The notes under the pieces were generated by a model that saw only the letters and a program-made list of their open reading frames with translations, had not been told where the DNA came from and searched no databases. The translations under genes were made by a program, and so were the position numbers. Positions 11,801 to 24,290 of a DNA stretch of 64,000 bases are shown in pieces (position 1 is the stretch's first letter; every line of letters starts with the position of its first letter). This stretch comes from Hofstenia miamia. Lineage: Eukaryota; Xenacoelomorpha; Acoela; Hofsteniidae. The stretch covers positions 145,987 to 209,986 of the forward strand of contig CABFPE010000121.1 in the NCBI GenBank assembly GCA_900660155.1, written 5' to 3'.

Positions 11801-14311
11801 AGTAAAAATATGTATTTAAAATTTGAATCCTCCAATGAGATTTCTTAACATAATTGGTTCAGCAACAAATGTCGTATCGTTTGAGCGGGAGTAACCAACT
11901 TGTTAGAAACATGATCTACTTAATCAAGGTGTCCGCCCTGCCTGAAATCTGAAACTGCATTGAACTTCCTGGAAATGATAAGTAACAGTCTTGAATTTTA
12001 TTCATTGCCTGGAAATGCTTTAACCCAACTGTTCTCAATTTTTTTATTAAGATCATTCATCTAATTTGAACTAAAGACTATATACTGCGTGTTTGAACAT
12101 GCAAACAACAAAGCTTTGACATCTTTTCATTGGACTTTTATGCCAGGGTGATATTTCGCCAAATGGAAATATATGCACTTATGCATCCCCTCGTGTACGA
12201 TGCAGGAAATTTAGAAAGAAAATATTTTATGTCTTTTATGAACAATTGGGTCTAAGACACATGTCATGTAGATAGGCATTACATGTAGTGAAGTATTTAG
12301 CACTTTATCAATTTCAAGATTTTTACGTCTACCACATCTAATTTGCTTGTGACCAACTGCCACCAAATGTTGCTTCTAACCCTAGTGTAATGCGTCTCTA
12401 TTTTGAGAATTGTTTCTGGATGTCTACTGGACATTGTGATACTACATGTGTAAATATTGTGGTAATGTATCAAGTTCCAATAAATCAAAGTTATCACTGG
12501 ACTAAGAAGTAACATTGTCTTACCACATAGCTTTTCCTTCATTTGCAACAATTAAAATGTAGCATTTTCCAATTCTCTCATTCCCAATAAAAGCATCTAT
12601 TGAAGTCAGCTAAACAAAGGCACGGCGATATAAAAATATTCTGCCATAAGATGTTAAATCCTATTGAAGATTGTCAGCGGAACTAGAAAATACAGCTGCA
12701 CCTATGTAGCATCTTTCTCTGCCAGTTTATCAAGCAAATTGTTAACAATTTTTCAGTTTTCGGCCTCGAGTTAGGCAAAAAAGGGAGTTTTTCCGCTACA
12801 TGTTACCATTTCTTACTAAATATTTAGTTAGATGTAATGTGAATCCGAGATGCTCTTTGGTTGTTGCCACGTATAGTTTTGAAAGCTAGGAAGAGATTCA
12901 TTAACTTTTCGGAAAATCTAATTGACTAATAATACTGACTCAGTGTTTAGTGTTTTTGGATTCCGTTCCATCCTTTCGGCTCCTTCAATAGCATTGAGTT
13001 TCTTTAGCCAAAATGTTGTTTAACAACATATAGAGACTAGATTGATTTACAGAATATTAACTAATTTGTTTTGAGTGATTTCTCAACCAATGTGTCTTGA
13101 ATATTTTCAATTGTAGCTATTGTACATACCTCACTTTATTTTTTACATCAATTGGACAAAGGGATCTTTTGCATGTGCGTATAATCTTAAAAAACAAAAC
13201 ATGTTTCTGTACATTTTAATATGTTGAAAGGGATTATTCACGTGATTACAATACGAGAAATTGTTATGTATGATATGTTTATATTTGTTTGATAAACTAA
13301 TGATTTCATCCAATCAATAATTTCATCCAATTTTTTGATATTTTAAGTCTGACGTTTAGAATTTAAGGTGTGCGAACACCATATTAATGCCTGGAAATTG
13401 TACTAAGTTCGGCTTTAAACCAGAGGCGCGTTTAAGATTTTTAAAACGGGGGGGCTGGCACCCATTTTTACCGAAAAAATTATAAACAAAAAGTTTTTTG
13501 AACAAAAGTAAATTTACACAAAATGAAATCGTCTGTTTTTAGCAGCAAATCAATTGATGAAATCTTGAATTAAAGTGAAATATTTTCAATTTTGAGGAGA
13601 AGAGAGCCTTTCAATTAAGTGTTCGCTGCAGGCCAGAAGGGGGCAGGGCGGTCGCCCTCTGCCAACCCGCTAAACTGATAAGTTGAAATGCGCAGACACT
13701 CTGTCTATAAAGCATTCCGGGGAAGTAAGAAATTCTAATTTTGAAAGCATAAATCGTATTTTTATATTTCTCTACGAAGTTTTGCATTAGACTTTGAAAT
13801 GCCAAACTACTTTGAATACTAATTTCTTATTCGAAATTTCATGATTCCTAACCTGGTAACCGAGCACACGTTTCAATTGTTTAGCTGGCATAGTTTACTA
13901 TTTTATTTATCTTGTAGTGAACATTGTGGAACATCATAGTTTAAGACTTTACAACATCTACATAAGTGTTTGTTTTAGGCATTCATGTAGTTTACTTATA
14001 TCACTTTCACGCAGAAATGCTGTTTTCTTAAAATCCCTGAAAATTTGCTGTACAAAGTATTTGTGCAAGCTTTCCTGTATGAAAAAATTTTGGAATCCGA
14101 GAAGCAATGAATTTTATGCACACTATTTTAGGATAAGAAAAAATGGACTAGGCCTCCTATTTCTATAAACTTCGAGGTGCCATTTGCCCCATCTGGTTTG
14201 AAGGTACGTTATTTGAAGGTGTTTGAATCCAAACTCAATTACAATGACCACGACACTGTGAAATGGGTCCGTTACATTGGCAAGAGTGGACTGTACGAAA
14301 CGCGAATCTAG
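8844..14311 (+). CDS. AP2M1: AP-2 complex subunit mu (clathrin adaptor), six coding exons
   Basis: Coding exons: 8844-8969, 9686-10015, 10057-10352, 10397-10610, 11053-11217 and 14132-14311 (TAG). All joins use GT-AG and keep frame, giving 436 codons; the human protein has 435 residues. The start [15 protein letters not shown] and the longin-like N-terminal half (to about residue 141) are nearly canonical. The phospho-threonine site in [13 protein letters not shown] is at Thr154, where AAK1 acts in the known protein. The mu-homology domain (about 165-436) includes [26 protein letters not shown] and [20 protein letters not shown]. The subunit binds YxxPhi cargo signals and phosphoinositides in clathrin-coated pits at the plasma membrane. 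Introns 2 and 3 are only 41 and 44 bp; intron 5 is 2.9 kb. Exon 4 ends at a weak donor (gtgctc). The last residue is Ile where vertebrates have Cys. The gene appears intact. Confidence 0.97.
13421..13676. mobile_element. Probable MITE in intron 5 of the AP-2 mu gene
   Basis: A segment opens cagaggcgcgtttaag followed by a G run, and closes with gggcggtcgccctctgcc and cccgctaaact, a layout common among hAT-type MITEs of invertebrates. The right terminal repeat is decayed and no clean 8-bp target duplication was found. It is intronic and should not affect the coding sequence. Confidence 0.4.
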
Positions 14312-15439
14312 TCATCAGTTGCATGCGTCCAATGACTGTATAGCTCTGTGTAATCCACATTCTGATTTCAATTCAATAATTGTGTATTATTTGTAAGTTA
14401 ATTTGAAATAGAGTATTTATTTGCATTTTTTAATGCTGTTTTCTTAGTTTAGGATTTCGATAGTTGGATTTTACGTTTCATCAGATTTGTCAACGAGCCG
14501 AAATTTATGAGGCTTGCTTCAACTCGAAATTTTTTAAAAAATATTGCGCTCTTGGAATTTTTTACATAGCTTTTCCTATTATTTAATAAACATTTCTAAA
14601 ATATGATTATAAGATTGGCATTTTGAATGAAAAGATAAGAAAAATCTGCATAATCAAATTAACAAGCAATACTATGAATTTGCTTTGCTTACAAAGGCTC
14701 GTTTTGGGCTAGTTGTATATCCAACACTCTGCTCAAGCTCGGCTCGTTGGCTGCTCTGCGTTTAATGTAAATTTTCAAACTATTTTTTAACCTAATCGTG
14801 AATTGAAGACATGCAATCAGACATAGTGTTTGATGTTATTTTGTATCATTGATAACTACACTTTATTTGTTTAGTTGATAATCACCAACTTTGCAGCAGT
14901 TTCAATTTTAATGTATTTTCAACTCATTTCCTATTCGTTTTAACATATTGCGAAGTATTGGTGTAAATTACGCACCTTAATTAACAATGGTATTTACCAT
15001 TCTACCGTGAATTCTACAATTGTTTGTAGAAATGGAATAATTTGCTTAATTTCTCAACCAATTGCAATTTTTGACATTCTTCTCAACTACAACGGTTATT
15101 CCCTGTCGAAAAAAACATGAATTGTAGCATCTTGGAAACGAGAAAACTGAACTTGCAAGTTTTCCCTTTCTATGTTTTGCAAATGGAGACTTTTAAAAAT
15201 GTAGAGTTGAATATATTATCTTCTATCAAACATGATTCTCTGTGAACTGAGCACTTACAAAATCACTGGATACAGCTTAGAATTGTGTATTTTTTAAGAA
15301 AATTTTTTAAATCAATGCGTTGCCTCAATTTTAAAAACTTAAATATGACATATTTCTAAAATATTACTAAAATCAAGAAGATACAAGAATATTCTGCAGA
15401 AATTTGATGTTTTCAATGTGCAAGTTTTTCCGTCTTTAG
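14312..15439. other. 3' UTR of AP-2 mu gene and intergenic region
   Basis: AATAAA at 14585-14590 is a candidate polyadenylation signal for the AP-2 mu transcript. A short repeat with gctcgttttgggct and caagctcggctcgttgg lies at 14695-14750; a similar copy is at 45405-45460. A partial reverse-complement match (tcaacgagccgaa) lies near 14492. Nothing else coding is seen. Confidence 0.4.
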
Positions 15440-17867
15440 ATGCTTTGTTTCCATATCGCATTAAGCAATCGTGAAACACCTGAAGGTATGTATTATTAAT
15501 TAGAAAATAAGTTACAAAGGTTGTTTTTCTCTTTAGAATTTGTAAATCTAAGTATGCTGGAAGTTACCTTCACTATCACCAGTACTTTTTCAGTTTTCAT
15601 TTACTAAATAAAGTTGTTGTCGTTTGAAGTCAATGTATGAGAAAACTTTCGCAATATTTATTCAATAAACATTGGTGTGTAAACTGCAGATTTCACTATA
15701 TTCTCGTTATCTGAATTTGCTTCATTTCCGTTTTTCCCGTTTCTCTGTGCCTTTCTCGAAGATATCAGTTTCATATGCTTCATTTTTGTCAAAACTTCTT
15801 ACGTGTTGTTTCTTATACCTTATAACAATAATGAGCTGTAGCAATTTGAATTTTTTTATAATGTATTTTTTGCTAAAACTTTGGGTTAACTTTTTTAAAT
15901 ATTTTTGTCACCTGTAAAGCATGAAAAAATTAAATCTATGTTTAGCCTTTAGATGATGTATCTATGCTGCTTCAATCTGTTCAGCATTATCACCGCAACA
16001 AATGTTATTTCCTTAAACTTTGGGGCTTGAGGTAAGTATTTTTTCAACACTTTGTATATTATAAGTTTAACTATAATGATCTACTGCAAAAATTAAGAGG
16101 CTCATAAAAGTAATAATTTGGAATGTTCTAAAATATTTTTTCTTGGTATTTTGACTTAGGAAGTGTGAAATATACCATTGTGAATTGAATAGACCATTTT
16201 CTAGAGGTCTTTACGATCCTGCATTTATAAATATGGCTTTAATTTGCACTAGTTAAAAGCTCCTCTAATGAGCTCAATGATATTTCCAAGATAAAAATGC
16301 ATTAATTCCAATACATTTTGTGTTTTTTTTCAGGGGAGTCAATATGGCCATCGAACAGGCCAAATTCAGTTGGCAGTCACTGATTGATCAGGTTTATGGT
16401 TGGAATTTTTAGTATTATTTTAAAAAATTTTTGGGTGCATAGTTAAACTAAATAATATAAAATATTTTTAAACCAAAGTCATTTTCAGTTCTCAAAATAT
16501 AGCAGTCCTTTACCATTTATTATTAATGGTGGTATAGGGTTCTGCGAAACCAAAAATTTTTGGTTCCATTCCCATTTAGTATCATATTCACCAAATCACA
16601 TGGTTTCCAATTAGTCCCACGCAACACTTCTAAATACGACAAAACTTTAAGAGATATTCTAAAATCCGTGGGTCTATCATTCGTGCGAAACGACGATTTG
16701 GGGTTACAGGCACTGCTGTTGGATGTTTTAAATCTTATTTATCTAAGAGACTGGAAGCTTTTCATTTTAATGGCTCAAATAATGATTCGATTCAAATGTC
16801 ATCTGGAGTACCTCAAGGATCTTGCCTAGGCCCGATTCTGTATGTCATCTATAAATTATTTATTAGTTCCTTTTGCCGTAAATTTGGATTAAATTATCAC
16901 GTATGCGCAGATGACACTCAGGTTTATCATTCAATCAGGGCTGAAACAGCTAATTCGCCGAATATGATTATTGAATTCTTCAAGGTGTTGTCTCACTATA
17001 TGTCATTCTTCCATCAACGTCTGAACAGGAGCCAGGAGAATATTTTGCCTCCTAACTTTAGAGAATATCTGGTTGATGCTGTAAATGATCTGGGTTACAT
17101 CCTTACAAGTGATCTTACAGTGGATACATTTGTGAAGCAAACCGTAAAATCAGCTTCTTTCCATTTGCGTAACATTAAACAAATTCGTCAATTCCTATCA
17201 GTGAAAAAGACAGAGATACTCATAAAAACTTTCGTTATTAGCAGGCTGGATAATTTTAACTCGCTATTATTCAAAGCACCGGATTTTCAGTTAAGGTTAA
17301 AATTAATCCAGAACAATCGTGCGAGGTTCATTTTTGGACTGAGATTCCGAGAACATATAACCCCAGCTCTGATTCAGCTTCACTGGCTCCCAGTCAAATT
17401 CATGGTGACATACAAGATCATTTTATTAGTATGAAATTGCCTCCATGGAATGGGTCCGGGGTACCTCTCTGAACTGTTAGAACACCAACATACTTGTAAT
17501 GTACGCTTGTGCTCGAAACTCTTGAACAATCCACCTTTTCAATACTCACGGAATCGACTCCTTGAACTACGGTGACTTCTGTATTGCGTATTTTATGCGC
17601 GACAAAATTTTTAATTTCGTAGATTTTAAGCGCTGTAGTAGAAGTTTAGCATCGATTTACATTTGTACAAATTTTCAAATACAAAATAACATTCGAATAT
17701 TCGCAAAACAAACGAATATTCCGCTATTCTCAGAAATTTTGCTATTTGATGATCTAATAAAAGTGGATAATAGATTCCATTTGGAACAGAATGAAGACAC
17801 GTTTGATAACATTATCACAAAATTTGAAGGCGAAATGCAAAGATTGTCTAAAACAATCTATGATTAA
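15440..17867 (+). CDS. Unrecognised spliced gene, at least five phase-compatible exons
   Basis: Five short exons with canonical borders and matching phases join into one frame: 15440-15485, 15953-16031, 16334-16391, 16489-16531 and 17734-17867 (TAA). They read MLCFHIALSNRETPED, then a helical, basic stretch containing YFLKLWGLRGVNM, IEQAKFSWQSLIDQ and FIINGEILLFDDLI, ending EGEMQRLSKTIYD: about 119 residues if the ATG at 15440 is the start. That ATG directly follows an acceptor (ctttag), so more exons may lie upstream. The donor after exon 4 is the least certain (gtatag at 16532, or gtggta three bases earlier). An L2-like LINE fills the last intron. I do not recognise the family. Predicted helix-rich, no signal peptide or membrane segment seen. 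It could be the C-terminal end of a longer protein. Confidence 0.45.
16600..17570 (+). mobile_element. L2-like LINE fragment (RT), plus strand
   Basis: The reverse transcriptase reads GTAVGCFKSYLSKRL, then SSGVPQGSCLGPILYVIY near 16800-16850, CADDTQVYHS near 16905-16930 (YADD site with Cys for Tyr) and a long tail with DLGYILTSDLTVDTFVKQTV, SASFHLRNIKQIRQFLS, SRLDNFNSLLF and HITPALIQLHWLPVKFMVTYK. The LHWLPV signature and tail layout match L2/CR1-type LINEs. A frame change near 17430 and others upstream break it; ORF1 and endonuclease are absent. It lies in the same orientation as, and inside the last intron of, the unrecognised gene at 15440-17867. Confidence 0.87.
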
Positions 17868-17879
17868 TAATGTAAATAA

Positions 17880-20800
17880 TATCGATTCCGATTGTTTCAT
17901 GGATTCTGATAACTCCTTACTAATTACTAGTTATTAGAAATATCCATTTTAAAGGTTTTATTTCTATGTCGAATCATTGTTTAATGAAGGCACCGATTTC
18001 CGCTAGTAGTATAAGTAAGTCAAAATAGCTAACGGTGATATCGGGTAACCGATTAAACCCAACCCCATTTCGGGTCGGGCCGGATTCAAGTACAAAGATT
18101 AAATTGATTATTAAAAAATAGAGATGTTAATTACCGCTTGATTTTAGAAAGATCCAATACATTAAGTAATACCGATAATTACTGTTTTCCTTATCAGAAA
18201 TTGATTAATGTTAATGGTCATTTGATTGGACAGAAATCCATAACGTCAAATCAAAGTAATTTTTTTCAGGCCGGGTTGAGGTAGTAAATATTCCGATCGA
18301 GTCGGGTTTGAATCCATATTAGCACTCTAGCGATAATGTTGCCAAAACAATTGGTAGATGGAATAATCCAGTGATAGTTAAAAGTAAATGTGGAGAAATG
18401 CAGCGGAGTATATGTTTGCCTGTCACTGAAGTTTTGCTTGCTGACATAGTTTGAGTCAGATTTTATTAAATTTTTGTAATAAATTTTCTTAAAATTTTGA
18501 TAACGGTTAATGCCCTTGTTTCTTGTGCTGTTTCTAGACTTCATGTCTTAGACTATAGGCAAGACATATAATCTTCAAAGACCTTTTATTGTTGAATCCT
18601 GTACAATTATGTATTTATCTTCAAAATGGGGAAATACTATGCACAGAAGATTTATGCAACAAAATGTACATATTAATAAACTAATTGGCATTAATTAAAT
18701 TCAAAGCTTAATTCGACACTGTGTGACAGACAGTTATCAATTTTTAGACAATGCAATAAAATTGGCTTCTAATTATCTTGCCAAAATACACTTGAAGTCC
18801 CATTTTATGAAAAAGATGGTATGTACATGATTTCAATTGATTTTATGACATTTTCTCATATTCAACTGCATTCTTACGCACTTTACAATCGCTTGAGATT
18901 TTGAAAATATGTGATTTTCAATTAACAAATTTTAGACGATTTCTACATCATCACGTGCGATGGTATTTTACCTTGAGTAATATTTAATCTCCCATTTCCA
19001 ACACAAATTTCGAAAATTTGACGTCCAACTCTGTTTAAATTGTAAACAATATTTATATAAAGTTTTTTTTTATTTTAATTTTGTGGATTTTCAAACTGTA
19101 CCACTGATTGATACGATCAAAGAATTCTTTCTTTCCAATTTTGGTATCAAATTATTCAAGATGGGTACTAAATATTGAGTGTTATTTTAATTTGACAAAT
19201 TATTTTTTCTAAAACATTTCTATTTCATATGCATTACTTCCGAATATAAATTTAACGGATTAAAGTCGTTTGAGGTTATTAAGAATCTCATATCGAGAAA
19301 ATTTATCGGTTTGCATACAACAAAAACTTTTCTAGCGAATTTCGTATCCTAAGTTTTCCACACGCCTGAATCCAATTATTGTTTCAAGTTTCGTTTTCAT
19401 ATAGTTGTTTTTTCAAAACCGTTTTACAAAGTCACTAATTAATTAATTTCGTGTTTCCCACGATTTACTCTTCAATGTAAGTAATTCTCACAGATATAAT
19501 TCAACTATTTATTATTAAGTTTGGTGTTATATTAGCTTCACTAATTTTGCTTTTTGCTTAATTTTCTGCTATGATTTTTCATTAAGTGATTTTCTTCTTT
19601 AAGAAAATAACTTAAGTAGCTTTTTATTCTGTTTATCCTTGTACATTCTCTGTGCTTACAGTCTGTAAATATTATTTACAATATATATATACAAATAGTG
19701 TACATTATATATATAAACATATTTACAAAACTGATATATACAGATATGTACAAATAAAATAAACAAAGCTAAAACAATAATTAAAATAAACAACTAAAAA
19801 AAATAATCAGTTAAAAGTAGGAAACAAAAGTGACATATTTTAATAATTTCGCCATATATTTTAATTATGAAATCTTCATTCAACAATGCCTAGATGAAGT
19901 TCTGCATGTTGAAACTCCTTTTTTATACTATCAGTATCCCAATTTTCAAATTTCGAAATTTTACGACAACTTTTTGGGTAATACATCTTCATTAAAATCT
20001 CCTCGGACCTAGAGTAAAATTGTATCGAAATGATACATGAAATCTACAAATACAGTATTGTGTGTCAATAGATCAATACTATTTAAACCTGAATAAATAG
20101 AATATTTATTGCATCACAAAATTGCACAGTCTTTCTGAGGGAATAGAGAAACTTAGCCTACCCTCACCATCTTATAAGAAATAGTTTAGAGCAATTTTTT
20201 AGAAGTGAAGCAAGCCAACACAACAGCACCAACGCTCTAAAACGTATATAGTAGCTTCCCAAATACTGAAGAAATAGAATGGTAACAGAAACGACAAATG
20301 CAAATTATCAACGGAATGCTACGCAATTATGAAACAAATCATTCCAATTTCAAATATAAGCACATCTTTCTCAATCACAATAATCCTATTTTAAGACTCT
20401 TGCTTCCTTCGTCGGTTATAAATATGAGAAGTATTCAGCCTCATGTATGCGGGAGACACGTCGAGATCTAGAAATATGTATCCGAATTTTTTTACCAATA
20501 CTATATATATATATATATATATATTCAATTGATATTATTAATGGCATCCCTGTCAATTGCAGATAGTTTCCCTTTATACTAAGTCATTGCTTTTGTGGGG
20601 TGTTTCATAATTGTATCCTTTGTAATGATGAAGCATCTTTTGCACCAGGGCTTACAGTATGGATGTACAAAAACATAAGCGCACATTTGCATTTAAAGAA
20701 GAAGCTTCATATAATGTGTACAATATTTTTGAACCTATTGATCACAAACTATGTACAAATTGGTAACATTCCATTTAGAAAATTTTCATTTTAGTGCTGG

Positions 20801-21368
20801 GATCAAACATGAGCTACAGCCAGTATTTGACACTTTTGTCTAAAAAAGGTTTTATGGCTATTGACTCTAAAATTCGCAGAAAAAGGTATTTTTATTTTGC
20901 GTGTAGAAAATCTAATGTATATGATTAGTTCTTCCGTCAATAACGCAGCTCTGTTTACTGCGAGTGTTAATTACAAGTGGAGGGCATTTTTTAATTCGAT
21001 TTTCGCTATACATGTATATTCAAGATTCTATGAAACAATATATCCATAAATCTCATTAAATAAATCAGTTCGTGTAAACTAAATCAAATCGCAAATGATA
21101 TTCAATTGATCACAGTTCACATATATTTAAGGTATGCCGTAAGATGAGGTAACTTTGCCATAGTTTTTGATCGTATGATGCTCATATTCTTTTTATTTTA
21201 TTTAAGAGTGATGTTTAGACCAATTGTGTAGTCCACTTTGCGAATTATACATTCATAATTCTGGATAGCCATTCAAGCACATATTTAGGTCATAATTACG
21301 CTAGTGACTTCTCAAAATATGGGGTAACCAGGGGTGCACCCAGCTTTTTCTATGAGGAGGGGAACTAT

Positions 21369-21404
<36 letters not shown>

Positions 21405-23090
21405 NTTGTATATATTTTTATTTTAACCTAACAAACGGAACACGCATTATAAATGTTTATGTTATCAAATACTAATAATGAATTATTTCTCCCTACACCT
21501 CACTAATGCAACCTTTATTATGATGGCTAACACACTTATTGCCCCGTAGATCAGTGGGTGAGCCGAGTTTTGAATACAGGCTGATGCACTGTTAAATGTT
21601 CCAATTTGAATTGGAAAAACTTCTTTCCTTTTGTAGTAGAGCGATTTCTAGAAATATCTTATCTTCTTAGACTTATATAAATCGAATCAGAAAATTTAGG
21701 CCAATCCCTGCCCAGCCTGAATCCGCTCCAACCCATTTAATTCCGATTCGGCATATTTTCATGAGATTTTTAAGAAGTTTTCTAAAATTTTGCGGCTTGC
21801 TATATCAAAGTAAGGTATTTTAGAATAGAAACTATCAATAAAATCTAGGCATTGAATTGGAAATTCTAGATTCAGTTCTTCAAGACTATATGATACTAAT
21901 ATACAATTTCAAAACGTTGAAAAATTATATAGCATTCACTAAAACTGTAGTCTACTTGTTCAATTTTAGCCCATCTTTTTCAAATGTTTAGTCCAACCCC
22001 AGACCAGCGCAAGACTATCTCTGACTTCAACTCCTGATAACAGAAGAAATGCACAGGATTGGGATCATTTCGAATTAAGCTGACAGAAAAACCATTAGTT
22101 ATGTTTTGCAACTTGCCATAATTTGAATTATTATTAGCATTGCTATATATTTCACAATATTTCACTACAAGTTAATGTATACAGAAAGCGTGTTCAAATC
22201 ATTTTGACCCCAGTAAGCTATAACTTCATAAACATTTCATTCAAAATGGCTATATTTCTCATTCTTAGTTTCACTTAAGGTAGCCCATTAAATTGCCCCT
22301 GGCCATAAATTACAGAAACGCAGAAGTAGGCAATTTTTAATTGGAACCCTACAAATAGATGTTTCTTGTTTAGTAAATTAATCATTTTTTGCGTTTCGAA
22401 CAATAGATTATTGCCAACTTTTGTCAATAATTAGAATGAAAATATTATATCAAAAATCATAGTAATTTAACTAGTTAGGTATTAATAAAAATCAATATAT
22501 AACACATAAAAAATTTTTCAAAGAAAAATCATAATTGTGAGATAACAAAAAGGGTTACTTGTGCTTCATACATCTGTTAGCAGTAAGAAGAAATTGTTCT
22601 ACAAAATCAAAAGTTAAATATTGCCACTAATCATAATTGCTAATGGCACATTTGGTTCTGCCATACATACTATATATAAATGCGGCGATCATAGTTTAAT
22701 TTCTTTAGGTTTGGCATGATAAGGTGAGGAGTCCGACAGAATATCACAATGGTGCGAAATAAGGTTAATGTTAAGCCTTCAATATGCATAAAATGATGAA
22801 TTTGGTTGTGGAAGCATTACATATTTTTGGGTCATCAAATAATCCAGTACATTCCACAGCCAATGCTATATAAATTTACTAGACAGGATGATAACGCTTC
22901 TGGAATCGGAAATTGATTATATGTATATTTCAGCAAGATTTAAGTGAATATTAAATATTTGGCAATTGATTTTTTAAAATATTCAATAGGTTAATTATTT
23001 TGCAATTATTGCAATAATTGCAATATCAATTTAATATTGTTTACCCTTGCAGACATAGAGTAGAATCAATAGTTATTTACATATTATGTT
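17880..23090. other. Long AT-rich intergenic stretch, no gene recognised
   Basis: Short chance reading frames only. Low-complexity parts: TA-rich runs at 19680-19760, (AT)n at about 20500-20525, and (AT)n ending in a single N at 21365-21405. A likely MITE end (caggggtgcacccagc) lies just left of the latter, near 21330. GC-richer patches at 18040-18090 and 18268-18310 carry gggtcgggccgg and gccgggttgagg in roughly opposite orientation, possibly an old MITE. No tRNA, rRNA or convincing exon was seen. Confidence 0.4.
21329..21410. repeat. MITE end abutting (AT)n microsatellite with single-N join
   Basis: The sequence caggggtgcacccagc looks like the outer end of a hAT-type MITE. It runs within about 30 bp into an (AT)n tract that ends in one N at 21405. 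The rest of the element is not found on the other side, so the N probably marks an assembly join inside the repeat. Confidence 0.4.
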
Positions 23091-23106
23091 GTATGATTGT
23101 TATAGG

Positions 23107-23342
23107 TAGGGGCGTACGCAGGGCTTTCCAACGGTGGAATATCTCCGCCGTAAGTAACAAAAAGTGGGGCAAGCCCCTAAAATTCTTTGGAAATAATGAT
23201 GAATTCGACACTAAGAAATGCATTTCACCACCTAAATTTGGACTTTCTTAATATTTTTTAACGAAAATTTTTTTGTTTAACCAGTCAAAGTCAATTTTGA
23301 AAATCTCACTGAAGGACATTCCACAGCTTGCATACGCCACTG
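23107..23342. mobile_element. hAT-type MITE (236 bp) with perfect 8-bp target duplication
   Basis: Left end taggggcgtacgcagggc and right end gcttgcatacgccactg are imperfect inverted repeats, and both sides carry the same 8 bp, gttatagg (23099-23106 and 23343-23350). An 8-bp duplication with CAGTGGCGTA-like ends is the hAT pattern. No transposase is encoded, so the element is non-autonomous. The perfect duplication suggests a fairly recent insertion. Confidence 0.75.
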
Positions 23343-23350
23343 GTTATAGG

Positions 23351-23600
23351 CAAACATTTCACGAGGAATGGAAGCATCTCTGCTCTGTTGAGGGGGAACG
23401 TTCCCCCTGTTCTCTCCCTCTGGGTGCGCTTCTGGGGGTAACTCTCCCACTACATTTAATAATTTATAAAATACAATTAAAAGTCTTTTTACTGATAACT
23501 ATAATTGATCATTGTGTACGAAGTTTCAAATGCATTTATTTTTGCATTTTATATTTTTTGCCTTCACGTATACAAATTTGCTAATTTTTTAAAGATATAT
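23351..23600. repeat. Repeat unit shared with 24743-24823
   Basis: The end of this stretch (about 23530-23597: tttgcattttat, tttttgccttcacgt, tacaaat, taattttttaaag) recurs at 24743-24823 just upstream of the PLCXD-like gene. A CpG-poor G-rich patch (gagggggaacgttccccctg) lies at 23391-23412 and forms a short palindrome. No gene is seen. Confidence 0.45.
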
Positions 23601-23809
23601 AAATTGATGAGTTTTGTTACAGACGGTTATATTATTTGTTTAAATTGTCTATAATAATGAGATAAAGAAAAACATAGGCCTATGCCAAAGCAATTCTGTA
23701 CTAGTACAAATTCAATCAAAATTTTCGATTTTCGAGTACAAAAATCCGCTCTATTTGCAACTTGCAGCTACCGCAAACAAAATACACTTCACAACTGTAA
23801 CAATTTCCA

Positions 23810-24290
23810 CACTACTATTTCAAACATTCAAGACACTGCACCCAATCCAGTCCTTCAAAACATCTCCACAAAACGAAGCAATGGGCATATGAAGAGCCAT
23901 CATCATCATCGAATTCGCCATAAGATGAGTCGTGTCGACTAGAAGTTGGTTCATCTCGCACTCCGGATGAAGTCGCTCCTTCATCTACTGAAATGGTTGT
24001 TGTAATATCCTTACCTGGTTGTATCCTCCTTCCACGCTTGATTTTAGGCTTCTCAGTCTTCCCCAACCTCGATTTCCTTTCAATAGGTCAAGAACACTTT
24101 CATTGAGCACTTTCACCATTTCACTGTGTTCAGTCTGAGCGCGAAGTCTGCAAAACACCATCATCAAATAGTACAAGACCAGTTGCTCTGACTGCTGATT
24201 GAAGATTCTTCTGTGCGTTGATTGTGAATTGCGACCACAAACAATGGAAAAGTGGAGGACTCTCAATGCGCCATTGGTCCAAAACATTCA
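23810..24290 (-). pseudogene. Probable DNA-transposase C-terminal relic (pogo/Tigger-like)
   Basis: The minus strand carries two overlapping open pieces. The downstream one reads a basic linker (KPKIKRGRRIQPGKDI), an acidic run (YGEFDDDDGSS) and then GLDWVQCLECLK before a stop at about 23815. The W-x-x-C-x-x-C ending and the basic PGK linker recall the zinc-finger tail of pogo/Tigger-type DDE transposases, here cut off after the second CxxC. The upstream piece (SEMVKVLNESVLDLLK) joins it only with a frame change. The catalytic region is absent. Assignment is tentative: it could be the end of some other gene. Confidence 0.35.

Noticed and set aside
15537-15612. Possible terminal exon ending at TAA just before AATAAA (15607)
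   Set aside because: It fits after exon 15440-15485 by phase, but the alternative chain through 15953 gives a longer consistent gene; kept only as a possible alternative 3' end.
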